DNA of 64,000 bases from Diphasiastrum complanatum (lineage: Eukaryota; Streptophyta; Lycopodiopsida; Lycopodiales; Lycopodiaceae), in assembly GCA_029204225.1 (NCBI GenBank), contig CM055092.1, forward strand, positions 66,068,923 through 66,132,922, given 5' to 3'. Within the stretch, counting starts at the first letter, position 1. Each line of letters starts with the position of its first letter. Shown here piece after piece: positions 11,798 to 23,640 of this stretch. A program made the translations under genes and the position numbers. The notes under the pieces are model-generated. The model was not told where the DNA came from and made no database searches. It saw nothing but the letters and a program-made list of their open reading frames with translations.

Positions 11798-12769
11798 CCA
11801 ATCACGTCAACCACAAGACACCTTTCATCTTGTCAAGGTTTTGAATCATGATAAAGTGAATTCATGTTTACGTGATTGTCAAGTGGTACCTTGCCGTGGA
11901 AATTGGTGTTGGTAGTGATAGGTTGACAAGCGCTACATCTCCCCTTGATGCAATTCGTTGAAAATGCCATGTTTCTTGGGAAGGGCTCTTGCTAGCAAGT
12001 TTGCCATGGCCTCATAGAAAATTAGATGACATCAATCCCGTTCTTGATTTGGGTGCTTTCTCCTGGCAAGCATTTCCGCCTTTGCCTTTCACTAAGAAGG
12101 CATTTGTGGTTTTTCTTGGAGCGGCGGACCTTCTTCTACTGTAACCCGTTCTCTTTGCAACATTCGACCTGCCTTTGGCTCCAACTAGCATAATTCAAAC
12201 TCGCGATTTAGATCGACGACTTTTAGTGTCCCTTGTTAGTCCAATAATCCCATTTATTTTTTTCTATGTTGACATTGTACCTCCCTATTGCCTTGGAACA
12301 TCTTACATTTATCTTGCTAAGAGTTTGTTTCAGGTGTTGGTGGCATTGGCGAAGCATTCAATGAAGAAGTTAGGCTAACATGGAAATCCACTCACTCTCT
12401 ATATACAACATATGATAAAGCATTTTGTGTGAGTTGAGGGAAGAGAGTCCATGCGACGACAATAATATGTACATGCAAGAAATGTCAACACAATATTGCA
12501 ACATCAAATGAAGAGCCCTTATTTGGGACCTGAAACACACATCATGGAAGACTTGGGTGATTTCTACTCCACTACAACTAGCCCTTTTCTCATTAGCTTA
12601 GCATCATGTTGGAGCCATTACAATAGTAAATCCAAGAACTCATGGCAGGGGAATAGAAAAGCGATAAAGAGCTTCAAGAGTTATGGATATGAGATGAATT
12701 GAAAGCACTAGTATTCATGCATTTATGAGAAGAACTGGCTGCCTTAAAATAAACAAATCAACAACCCTT
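11798..12769. other. No recognised gene
   Basis: Only short overlapping frames. Part of the minus strand (about 12,180-11,950) is basic and could belong with the hypothetical frame at 11,492-11,797, but it has no recognisable motif. Confidence 0.4.
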
Positions 12770-13690
12770 TCTGGAGGAAACCTCCAAGCGAATTCAAGCC
12801 TTGGAGACTGAATCAAAACAACATAAAGAAGAAATCAAGACTCGGGTGGAAGTTGTATGGAAAAACTTTGAAAAGACCGCATCTCCAATAGTGGACATGA
12901 TCTTAGTGACATTTGACAAAAGAGCAGCTATGAGAATTCAAGACTCACAATAAACGAGTAAGAGGAGTCCCTGAAACACAAGCTGAGACATAGGAGGCCA
13001 CAATTTTCCTAGAGACTCCTCTTGGGATCAAACCCATGGGACTAGATAAAGCTTGGAGGACAAAGAAAGACCAATCAGCACTAGCGATCAAATTTGTATC
13101 ATGACATTGCAAGAGGGAAACCCTTATGCTAAGGCCTAAGCTTAAGGGGGCACATATCTTTATGGATGGTGATCTCACTTTCATATAGGTTGAGGAACGA
13201 AAGAAAGGGAATCGAAAGCTGTGGGTACATGACCACTGCGAGTTCCAATCCACACCAAATTATGGAACTGAATTGGATTTATTCTTCAGCGACAACATTT
13301 GATTTTTTGACTCTATAGAGGATGGCAATAGTTGGTTTTTATCAAGACACATGAGAACTAGGAGAGGAGTCTACCACCTTTCCCAGGTCTCACTTCGGAT
13401 TCTATGCACCAGGCTGAGATTAACAGAGGGTAGGAGTCCAAGTGGAGTAGCATGCCTTTTTTGGATCATTTGTGACTAATACTCTCTGTGGTTGGTCGTG
13501 ACAAATATGTTTAGTGGGACATCATCTTGCCCTGAAGACGGATGTATTGATAGTTGCTTGCTCCTTTCCTCTTGAGACATCCTTGTATGCCATAGATACT
13601 GACTCCTCTACTTATGTCGATATTTCTCCAAATATTCATCGGGTTTTTAGAGCAAGGACAAGTTTAATTGCTCAAAGATTCAAATGCCAT
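12770..13690 (+). pseudogene. LINE fragment: ORF1-like and endonuclease pieces
   Basis: From 12,770 the plus strand reads a charged coiled-coil-like stretch (IQALETESKQHKEEIKTRVE). After a frame change comes NKRVRGVPETQAET near 12,955, then KKDQSALAIKFVS and RPKLKGAHIFMDGDLTF at about 13,130-13,180. This order matches L1-type ORF1 proteins, which bind element RNA. About 350 bp further on (about 13,545-13,670) the reading CSFPLETSLYAIDTDSSTYV resembles the LINE endonuclease block that is clearer at 54.3 kb (CYFPPKSSSFLEGIDSPYAT). Stops break both parts. The ORF1 call rests on pattern similarity and the endonuclease part is weaker. Confidence 0.55.
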
Positions 13691-15229
13691 ATCAATTTGG
13701 ACATTAGATTTCCTTACATGATATAGAGATGCACTAGATGTGGTGGAGCAGCTCTTATAGTAAATGAGGTCAGGAAAAATTTGACTGGAAGTGTCGTACT
13801 AAATGAGGATTTGCAAGAAAAATAACATGCATAATAATCACGAGGAGCACGTGCCTCCACTTGAACTATCGGAGCATGATTTGTATTTACCTCATGACAT
13901 GGATACTACTCTACCACGTTGATAGCATCTTGTGACACATCCAACTTTGTAGATACACGTGCTCCATTGAAATGTTTGGCGGTCCTTCTGCACATGTCTA
14001 TGCTGCATGACATATACGTTGAATCTCTCTTGCATCTAGATGGTGCCAATATCTCATCTCTAGTATCCTGTGACTCGGTCCTCTACATTATTTAACATAC
14101 CAATGTTTCTTGTTTCATCATATGTGCCTGTAAGCATCATAAGAGTCAATCATAGACAACATCTAAGAGTTGATAAAAAGAAAATTTTGACTATCTATGT
14201 GCAGTGTATTCTACCAAATCATATTGCTTTGAACAACACATTGATTTGTCATCAAATTTAGTTCGTGAGAATCGATTAGAGATGGTTGGTTGATCATTGT
14301 CAAATTTTACTTTCTTTGGCACAATTATCTTTAGTTCCTCATTTAAAAGCTATTTTGCTTCATCGATTATTATGAGTATAATATTTCTCATGATTTCTAT
14401 TGTAATTTAAATTATCTTGAAACCATTCAAATCTTTACCAAGACTAGTCCTTACGCATTTTAGATGTCATTGGCTCATTTCTTAAGTTGGTAGTTCGTAG
14501 TTATCAAACAGTGAGCATCAAGTACTAATTCGTTAAAAGTTGAAAACTTACATGATGATTATTCAATTACCCATAGAATTTAGGTTTGACTTTTAACTTT
14601 TTATGATTTCTTAGTCTGAGATAAATCATAACACTAAACAATTAGAACACTTTGTTTTGGGCTTTGAAAGCACAATGTATCATCAAGAACGAAGATTTAG
14701 GAATTCAGGACCTAGGTAATTGTAATCGGATTATGACAATGTAGTTTGTGCTCTAAACCCTAATCCAACAATTATTCTGTTTTGCTTTAAATAATACAGA
14801 AGATCAATTTCTACTTTTTTGAAAATCTTGTATCCAATTCGATGATTTAAATTTTGGGACCTAGAGTCAGATCGGTTTGAAGAAACCGAATTGACAGAAT
14901 TTGAATTGGTTTGGGAAACATTCAAATAAACATTTGTCCTGTTTGGAAAATTGTGTGACCCATGACAGCGCTTTTGATTGAGTATCTCATGAAGTGAACC
15001 TTGCTTTATTTGGAATATCTTTTGGCCCATAACATGTATGTTTGTCCTCTACCTCATCTAAATGAACCTTTTGTGCTATCTTGAATTTCATGTGAACCAT
15101 GATCCTTTACCTCATCCAAAGGAGCATGTGTCTCATTTGCATGTCTATGTTGGTTGATAGATGTTCTAAACCTCTATCTAAAGTAGAATATTTTGGAGGC
15201 CACATGCACATGCCCATGGTGCGTCACAC
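13691..15229. other. No recognised gene
   Basis: AT-rich spacer with short frames only, and no repeat structure noticed beyond simple A/T runs. Confidence 0.45.
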
Positions 15230-15560
15230 CTTAGAAACACCTTCTAAAGAAAAGAGGCGCCTGCAGGCTGCTGGCCACATTTGCCTTCTTTGTGAGGGAC
15301 GCATCTTGATATGCAAGAAATGAGAAGAGTTCTTTGTGAAAATCTTGGTTTATCTAGTCAGAATCAAAAGCCCGGCCACCACAGTGAGGACTCCTTAGTC
15401 GTCCTCCTTTTGGTTCCCTGTGATTGATGTGGGTAATCCGTACCATGCTAGTGTGGCACCACCCACATTTTTTTAAAATTATGTTTTGGTCAGGTTCCGG
15501 AACGGAACGTGTTCTGGAACGTGTTCCAGAACGCGTTCCGTTCCGGAACGGGCAACTAAG
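15230..15560. mobile_element. Possible short non-autonomous hAT-like element
   Basis: The right end, GTTCCGGAACGGGCAACTAAG (last base 15,560), is the exact reverse complement of the left end of the 8.2 kb hAT at 43,794 over 21 bases. A candidate left end at 15,230 reads CTTAGAAACACCTTC, close to the other hAT end (CTTAGAAGCCTGTTC). The flanking 8-mers are CGTCACAC on the left and CATCACAC on the right: a target duplication with one CpG-type change. The right end is solid. The left end and the element's extent are inference. Confidence 0.4.
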
Positions 15561-15655
15561 CATCACACATAGCTTGAAGTACTACCTCTTCCAGAACGCG
15601 TTCCGTTCCGGAACGGGCAACTAAGCATCACACATAGCTTGAAGTACTACCTCAT
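15496..15655. repeat. GTTCCGGAAC-rich end duplicated in tandem (65 bp unit)
   Basis: GGTTCCGGAACGGAACGTG starts a dense cluster of GTTCC/GGAAC palindromes. A unit from about CCAGAACGCGTTCCG to GTACTACCTC, spanning the hAT-type end and its right flank, is present twice. The two CTAAG ends fall at 15,560 and 15,625, a period of 65 bp. Because host flank was copied too, the duplication followed the insertion. Confidence 0.75.
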
Positions 15656-18600
15656 CTCTCTGTACATATACCGTAGTAGCTACTAGCATCAAATCTGTCA
15701 TCCATAGTAGGGGCATGAACATGAATGTGAGAGCAGTTGCCCCTACCAAATATATAAGCAACAGCCACCTACATCTTCATGCATCATGCAAACAATACAT
15801 GCCAAAATATGCCTTCAACTTATAATCCAATGTCTTGATGCTCAAATATCATCGGACACAGAATCAATATAAAACTTAAGTTAGGAGAGGGGCATGAAGA
15901 AGGATGTGATGGTATATGTTGCTATACGTTTGCTACAACTACTATTACAAAAAAAGCAAAACTTCAATATATTCTTGGGCGTCCGGTAGAGAGGAACTCA
16001 ACTATCCAACCAGAATGGAATTTTATCTACTGAAGAGAAATAAGAGCCAAAAACAGACACTAGGGTTTTTTATCAAAACAAAAAGAAACTGAAAAAAAAA
16101 GAACCTGAGTACCAAAAAGTGCTCTAATACCATCCTATGAACATAATCACAAATTTGGCATCACACACGAACAACAGACCATATAATTGAAGCTAATAGA
16201 ATTTTCCAACTAAGAACATTGAAAGAACACTAAGTATAATCAATAGCTGATTCCCTACAGGCAAGAGCAATGAGTCCCCCACAAAACTCAAGTAATTAAA
16301 TCATAAGCAATTGGTATAAATGAAGAGGAATCTTCTATGAAGCTACCACTCAGGGTTGGGAGAGTGTGAGCCCTACCACTTCGTGAGTGGCCCAATACTT
16401 CTGAGACTTCCAAGAAAGTGAAAATCTGGTCATCTATCCATGATCTCAATCAAAACCTAATTGTCTTGTAAAAGCCCTAAATATGTTGTTTATTCATAAC
16501 ACAATAGTGATGGCATCCTTTACCACTAGCCACTGACCAGACATCTGGAGCTGTCGTAGGTACATATCAATTAGTTCCCCATAAGCAGAAGTCCAGATCA
16601 CATTGACTCTGCACACAATTTGAGCTCATTCATGTAGCCATTGCATCATCTAGTTTTTTCATACCAAGCCTATGCATTTTGTTTATTACAAAGTAAACCA
16701 AATCTCAGGGCTTGGAATCTGGGTAGTAACTTTCTCCTAACAGATTCTGAGCCTTCTTTTATTTTTGCATGGCTGATATTTGATGATTTCTTATCTTTCT
16801 TATGGCTGTCATTTATGTTTGATTTTGTTTTCTACGTGTAGAATCATGCGGACAACTTTCCTTGATGAGAAGAGCTTCAAAAAGGGAAACCAGTCTGTTG
16901 CTGTATTTCACCACTTCAACCAGATCTCCTGTTTTTGTTCTGTGCTTAGTGCTTATTTTGCTGTCTTTGAACTCCCAAGGTTTTAGCGTTATTTCAGGGT
17001 GATATTATTTTGCCTGAAATAACTAGTCTTATCAGAATGGAAATCAGGGAAGTGTTTAAGAGAAAATTATGCAATTGGCGAGCATCTCATTCTATTGTTT
17101 TATGAAGCATGAAGATGCAACATTCAACGTAGGAATGAAAGCTTTAATCATCAAGTTACACGTTTCTTTTAATTTAGCGAAAGGTTTTAGCATTTTGATT
17201 GGAATATTTGAGGACTGGCTTGTGTATTTAGGTAAGTATGTGAACAAACCTTCGCATCACCCTAATAGTTATGTTGTTATATAGAAGGATTGCAAGCCTT
17301 CTAGGTGATTCAATCTGCAATTACGTATTGTTCAGCAGCATCCCTTATTTTTAGCATCCAAATCATGTCTGCATCTCTCTGAAATCTGACATAGCTTCAC
17401 GCTATTTTAAAGTGTTGTTATGTCAAAAGTCTAGCTGCAGTGGAAAATCGAGACTTGATGCTATTTCTATTTCGGCCAATACACATTTTATGCTGCTTTG
17501 CATAGTATAGTGACTGGTGTTTCAATATGTGACTTGGGAGTTGTCTTGTGACTTACAGAAATCAAGTTCAAAATTCTCACATTTGGGAGTTGTCTTTTGA
17601 CTTCGCAGAAATCAAGGTCAAAATTCTCACGTCCGAACGGATTACCCTTAAATAATGCTTATATCAGGTTACTAGAAATTCATAGCTGAAAGGACCAGTG
17701 ATGGGTTTAAACTCAAAAAGTGAAACCGAAAGTAATGATGTAGATGAAAACGGATGATTTAAAGCTCTACATTGGTAAAAATTGTTTCTTCATTCTCTGT
17801 AAAAGATGCTAGATAAATTCAAGAAAACAATCTATGGTCTCATTGTAACTAAGTCAGCTCATTATTAGTACAATCTATGATATCAGTGTAACTAAGCTAG
17901 TTCAGATCAGTAAATTCTTAATTTCGTACAGCATCTAACTAGGATGCTAATTTTGTCAAAAGAGACAATACTAGAATCTGATGACAAGGATGCTACCATT
18001 GGCCCATATGTTTCACCAACTTGAAAATCTACTGACCAAGGAAGAAATGATATTAGTGGGGGAAAAGCACTTACATTGTAACTTGCTAAAACAAGACTAA
18101 TAAACAAGCAGAAGTTCAGCTTCCGCCTTTCATGTAAGTGTTGTTATGAAAGCTGAAACAACTTGTTTTCTCAGAAGTTCATTGATCACTCTATTTAGGG
18201 TGACTAGTAGGAGACTCGTTAGAAAAAACAATCAAAGTCAGACATACTTCAGCCAGTCATTGCATTGAACTCCACATACAAGGACCAAAACACAAGCTGT
18301 AAGGATCGACTGTCCCACTCATCTGTACAGCTCAATTACAACTGAAAGTTGCTAGTTAAAAGAAATATCAACATTTTGCAAATAGCTTGGGAACTAGCCA
18401 AGAAGCTTGACAGCTTAGATGTCTTGCTAGAAATTGCAAAACAAGATGATGTAGAACAAAATTTCTTTGCAAACACTTCCTTATAAAGCTTTCCTAGAGC
18501 CTGCACTTGTGACAAGGATAGTTTTGTACAACGTGCCCCCTTTATCACATGTTATCTTGGTGGATACTCTTATGGACTCAAAATTAGTCTAATGTGTCCG

Positions 18601-20076
18601 TCCACACTTGTCTTCTGACTGCTGGTTTTTGGCTACCTTCAGGTTTGGTAGCGATGCCCATCTTTTGGCCTTCCTGCATTGATCTGGTCTGATGAGAATG
18701 TGCTATCACGATTTGAGTGCTGGTTTCTGGCTACCTTCTGCTAATATCTCACTGGAGGCCTCACTGCCTTACCTATGACACGGCAATATCCTTGTCATTG
18801 GGTAAGGACATTACAATGAGTGTCTTGAGATTGTTGTAAGTATTGATAGTATGATGTTTTATTAGCGGAACTTGTTGAGAGATGACTTTCCACATGCTCC
18901 AAACAAACATATTTAATCCATAAAGGCATTTATCAAATTCAAAACCAAGGGTCAAAATTTACCTTGCTATATCATGAAACTATTTTTTGGCAACCAACAT
19001 CTTGCATAGTTGCATAGTGCCATATATATTAGCCTAAAATTTATCAATGACAACTTAAGTGAAGAACAATTTATAATGCAATTTGATATGAAGGCTGTGA
19101 GAGATATGATAGATAATCACTCCATACCTTTTTTGAGGGAATGGTCACCTATAATTTTTCTAGAAAGGTCAAAAGTTGGTCACAAACTAATCAAAACATA
19201 TTCTTGATGACAACACAACAACATGAGCTCCAAAAAAATACACCCATGAACTTAAGATGACCATGCTTTCAAATTGTATATCATGCTAATGTCACAAGAA
19301 CTTTCCAGGTCCAAAAAAACCTAAAGCAATAAGCTTTCGGTCATTGCACTTTTTCATTGATATCTATTATAATAGGGAGCACCATATCAAAAGGCGTGCT
19401 TGGAGAGCTAGACAATACAAAAAAAATGGACCAATGTCACATGAAAATAATTTAAAAAAAAGTAGAGCAAAAGGAGATTGTGGTTGTCTTTTCATGAGAC
19501 ATGCAATCGCCTACCAACTTGGCCAATGTGAAAAATTAGAAGAAAAGAATCTTTACTCCATAATCAAGTCCAAAGCCACCAAACTATATGCCTCAACAAC
19601 TCACCATTGAATTTCTAGTAAAAATATTTTATAATTATCCCTAAACAACATTAAACGGGTGTATGTAGCTTACACAAAGAGAATCACTATCTATTTCAAC
19701 TTGTGTATTTTATAGTGTCATATTAATAATCAAAAAAATTCACGCAAGATGTCATGTTTGGGCCATTAATTTAACAAAAATGACTACAAAATAATTATTT
19801 ACAAAGGCTTTTCCTTGCAAAGTGCCCCTTTTCTAAGTTATCTAGGGCTCCATTGAAATGCCCCTTAGGCCTTGTGCTCCAACCCCCACACTCAATCTCG
19901 GTTTCTGCAGCTATAACTTAACAAAATAGGTCCCCTTTGATCTATTCTCACTCAAATGAAACCAAATTGGAGGTACAATTACTAGACCAGTAACTAGTAG
20001 CAAGGACAAATCCAATGCTACTCACATTTAGGATCTAAGCTTGAGAAAACCAAATCTAATGCTCACTTTTGATTAA
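15656..20076. other. Long region with no recognised gene
   Basis: Intron-like or spacer sequence. The plus-strand reading near 18,360-18,480 (ILQIAWELAKKLDSLDVLLE) looks protein-like but matches nothing I know. A decayed tRNA-Met primer site (TGGTATTAGAGC on the minus strand) lies at about 16,122-16,133 and hints at another LTR remnant. A roughly 48 bp segment, GGGAGTTGTCTT onward, is duplicated in tandem at about 17,537-17,632. Confidence 0.4.
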
Positions 20077-20088
20077 GCTCTGATACCA
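20077..20088 (-). promoter_or_regulatory. Primer-binding site, initiator tRNA-Met type
   Basis: On the minus strand the sequence is TGGTATCAGAGC, an exact copia-type primer site, directly after an LTR end (TTTTGTCA). It indicates a minus-strand copia element whose body would lie below this point. No gag motif was recognised there. Confidence 0.75.
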
Positions 20089-20699
20089 TGACAAAATTTT
20101 ACAGAAAATTGAATCTCAATGAATTTAAAAAGTGATGGAGGAAGCACATTTGATTGATCTGGATCCAAACTATAAACTAGAATCAAGACTAGTTATCAAA
20201 ACTAGCTAATATTGGCATTTAACTTTGAAAAGGCACATAGATTTGATCAAACACTCAAAAGAAAAGTGTAGCAAGCATTAAACTTCAATACCTTCCAAAC
20301 AATGTAATTAATGCATAAGATCACTCACATTAATATAGCTTTAACTTGCCACTCAAAGACAATGTTGATGGAAGTGGAAAATCTCGATTTTTCATCATCA
20401 AATTTACAAGATTTATAATTATATATAGTAGGTCATCAATCCTAAAATTGATCTCATGACCTCGAGATCCATCAACAAGGCAAAAACAACTAAAAATAGT
20501 CCTACATTCTCACTACGATGCTAATGTACATTTTGTACTCACTTGTAAAGACGCCATAAGACCTCGTGTGAGGAATTTACATTGTTGGACATAGGGCTAA
20601 GCATCCAGACATGTGGCATGTGCCACATCACCACTTACAAGTGGAATTACATCAAACTAGACCAGCTAGAATTGTGAAATTTCAATACGGTAGACAACA
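20089..20699 (-). repeat. Probable Ty1/copia 5' LTR, minus strand
   Basis: The inner edge is fixed by the adjoining primer site. On the minus strand an AT-rich TATA-like segment (CTATATATAATTATAAATC, about 20,412-20,430) sits in the right place for the LTR promoter. The outer edge is uncertain: TGTTGTCTACCG at 20,699 or TGTGGCACATGCC at 20,627 are the two plausible TG starts. No partner LTR was seen. Confidence 0.5.
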
Positions 20700-20797
20700 T
20701 ACAGCAAGACAACTTGATTGATTGAACATAACTAGTTTTGGGCTTAGAGAGATGCCAAATTAACTCGTAAAATAATTTTTCATTTTTCTAGGATACG

Positions 20798-21394
<597 letters not shown>

Positions 21395-21660
21395 CGGCCG
21401 GCAATCTGGGTGACGGGCAGTCCTAATGCGGTCTAAAATAGTCGGAAGTGCCCTCAAATGGCCTCAAATGGCCGCAAACAGACCTGATGCGGTCTCAAAT
21501 GGCCGCAAGTGCCCTCATGCGGTCCTAATGTGGTCCATTGTGGTCTCAAATGGCCGCAAGTGCCCTCATGCGGTCTAAAATGGTCGAAAGTGCTCTAAAC
21601 AGTCCTAAACGGTTCTAAACGGTCCTAATGCAGTCTTAAATGGTGTATTTCTTATCATGG
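21395..21660. repeat. Degenerate tandem repeat: GCGGTC / AAATGGCCGCAAGTGCC
   Basis: Over about 260 bp, short modules GCGGTCTCAAATGGCCGC, AAGTGCCCTCAT and CGGTCCTAA(A/T) recur in changing order: at least six (G)CGGTC and five AAATGG(C/T)C occurrences. The units are 9-21 bp and not strictly periodic. No coding potential is seen. Confidence 0.75.
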
Positions 21661-21769
21661 ATGTGACATTTATTATTTGCTAAGTATAGTTATCCATAGA
21701 CGATTGGTAACTATACTGACGATTGGTCTTTGCGTTTGCATTGCACACTTTAGCTAAGAAATTAGCTGT

Positions 21770-22255
21770 CCATGCGAGTCATCTTTCACTGTGTGCAAGT
21801 AAGTAAGTTCTCGTGTGCAAGCCATTTTTCACCCTGTCTGCGAGTCATTTTTCATCGTGGGCGAGTAAGTTTGTTCCCATGTGGGAGTCATTTTCACCCT
21901 ATCTGCGAGTCATTTTTGAGATGTGCAAGTCAACTTTTGAATTGTATGAGTCATTTTAGCCTATGCGGGTAGTGAGCTTCTTATGCGAGTCATTTTAGCC
22001 TGTGCAAGTACTGATCTTCTTACGAGTCATTTTTGCTTGTGCGGGTACCGGCGACCTCCTTATACGAGTCATTTTTCACAGTATACACGCATGTGCGAGT
22101 AGTATATTCCCTTGCGCGAGTCATTTCTAGTTCTTTGGAAACCTTTCAAACATGTGCAAGTCATTTCCAGGTTTGTGCGAGTCATTTTGTTCCCTTGTGC
22201 GAGTCATTTTCTACTTCTTTTGGGAACCGTTCAACCTTGTGCGAGTTCATCAACC
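21770..22255. repeat. Degenerate tandem array, unit TGTGCGAGTCATTTT, about 21-22 bp
   Basis: About 21 units of a G(T/C)GCGAGT core occur in 485 bp, all in the same orientation. Most continue with CATTTT (often CATTTTTCACCC). A minority continue with AAGTTN or AGT..., in places alternating with the CATTTT type. Core spacing is usually 20-22 bp with some longer gaps. It directly follows the GCGGTC array. Confidence 0.85.
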
Positions 22256-23128
22256 TTTCGAAAAATCGATGTGTGGTAAGCTGATCTACTTGAGACCAAC
22301 TGGTACGACATAAAAAAAAATAAAAAAATAAAAAAATAATCCTAAATTCATCCAAACTAGTGACATAAGCCACTCGCCTACCATATTTTGAGTCTATCCT
22401 GATCAAATTCGATAACTTTTATCAGTGGGTGAGTACATTTTTTACACAAATTCTTGACACAGAGAGCACTTGTTTTGTAACAAGTTTGCTTGTGACAACT
22501 GCTTTTCTCGTAAGGAGTTCAATGATATGTTAAGAACGTTCAGATGGCAAGGAGCAAATGGCCTGTCATAATCTCAAGCTAACAAACGTTGAGTTTTCTG
22601 AGTGAAAGTTTTGTATGCTGAGTTACTACTGACTGGTGGGGATCAATCCATTGCCTTCAAATCTTGAGACCGCCGATGAAGAGGCCTGTCCAGGTACTGC
22701 CACCCTCAAGTGGTAATATGAGAACGGGAGAGCCTATTGAGGCAAATGACAAGCTCTAGACTTGTGCAAGTTCCCAGTTAGGTGCGTGAATTCTCTCCAA
22801 AAGAGTATACTAATGTACCTAAGAAGCACCATTCATTGAGAAAACCTGAATTCTAGTATCACCCTCGGTTGCGCAACGAAACTATTTCACCAGGATAAGT
22901 CGATCTATCATCAGATGCACTACTTATAGCCATGTACAAATCCACTTTCCACATCCTATCATGAGACAATCTAGTTGGAAATAGCCTTAGGCAATCTAGT
23001 AGGGAAGTGCCTTAGATGTGACCTAGTAGAAAGCCATAGATTCCTTGTGATAAGATCATTGTCTTGTGAATACCTTCCACATTCATCATCTAACCACTGT
23101 GTGTAGAATCATCTATCTTAGATCACAA
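22256..23128. other. No recognised gene
   Basis: Spacer between the tandem arrays and the gypsy gag. An LTR and primer site would be expected upstream of gag but were not recognised. Confidence 0.4.
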
Positions 23129-23640
23129 TGTCAGGGGAGACAAATCCGCCTCCACCATGAGTAGATAAGAGGATTCCGAGAATCAATGCCCAAAGTATGA
23201 TGGATAATCGGACCCAGTCATGTTCCTCCAAGATTTTGATAACGCTTGTAAGTTCTATGGAGACAGCTCTAAAGCTGAAAAGTTAAGGTTGTTTCCAATG
23301 ATTCTCAATGGTGATGCGAAAGAGTGGTATTTGTATCTAGAGAGTACGAATATTGAGTCATGGGAAACCATAAAAAAATCTCTCATCAAGCTATTCAAAC
23401 CATCTAAGCTGACCCAAAGCCCATTTAGCCACATGACTCAGATCAAAATGAAGGTCAAGGAGTCAGTACGCACCTATTCTGAGTGTTTTAAATGTCTCAA
23501 GGTAGAGTGTGTTGATGATACAATCACCAAAAAATGGCCATTAAATAATTCCTACTCGGGTTACCCAAGGCCATTAGAATAGAATTGAAACCCACAGACT
23601 CTTACCCGAGTCTTATTATCCAAGGTCGAGTGCTCCCCAT
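23129..23640 (+). pseudogene. Ty3/gypsy gag fragment
   Basis: An ATG at 23,129 starts MSGETNPPPP and is soon followed by a stop. From about 23,195 the reading is PKYDG.SDPVMFLQDFDNAC, then KAEKLRLFPMILNGDAKEWY and WETIKKSLIKLFKP. This is the retrotrans_gag domain, with its conserved W..(F)..L spacing, which makes the capsid of Ty3/gypsy elements. The open part ends at 23,582. The zinc knuckle and pol do not follow directly. A separate gypsy pol on the same strand begins about 4.4 kb later. It is non-functional because of the early stop and missing C-terminus. Confidence 0.85.

Noticed and set aside
16600-18600. Host gene with exons on the plus strand
   Set aside because: Some short readings look protein-like, but no family motif or consistent set of splice sites could be joined.
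21770-22255. CRISPR-like array
   Set aside because: Repeats are short, degenerate and lack uniform spacers; the setting is a plant nuclear genome.
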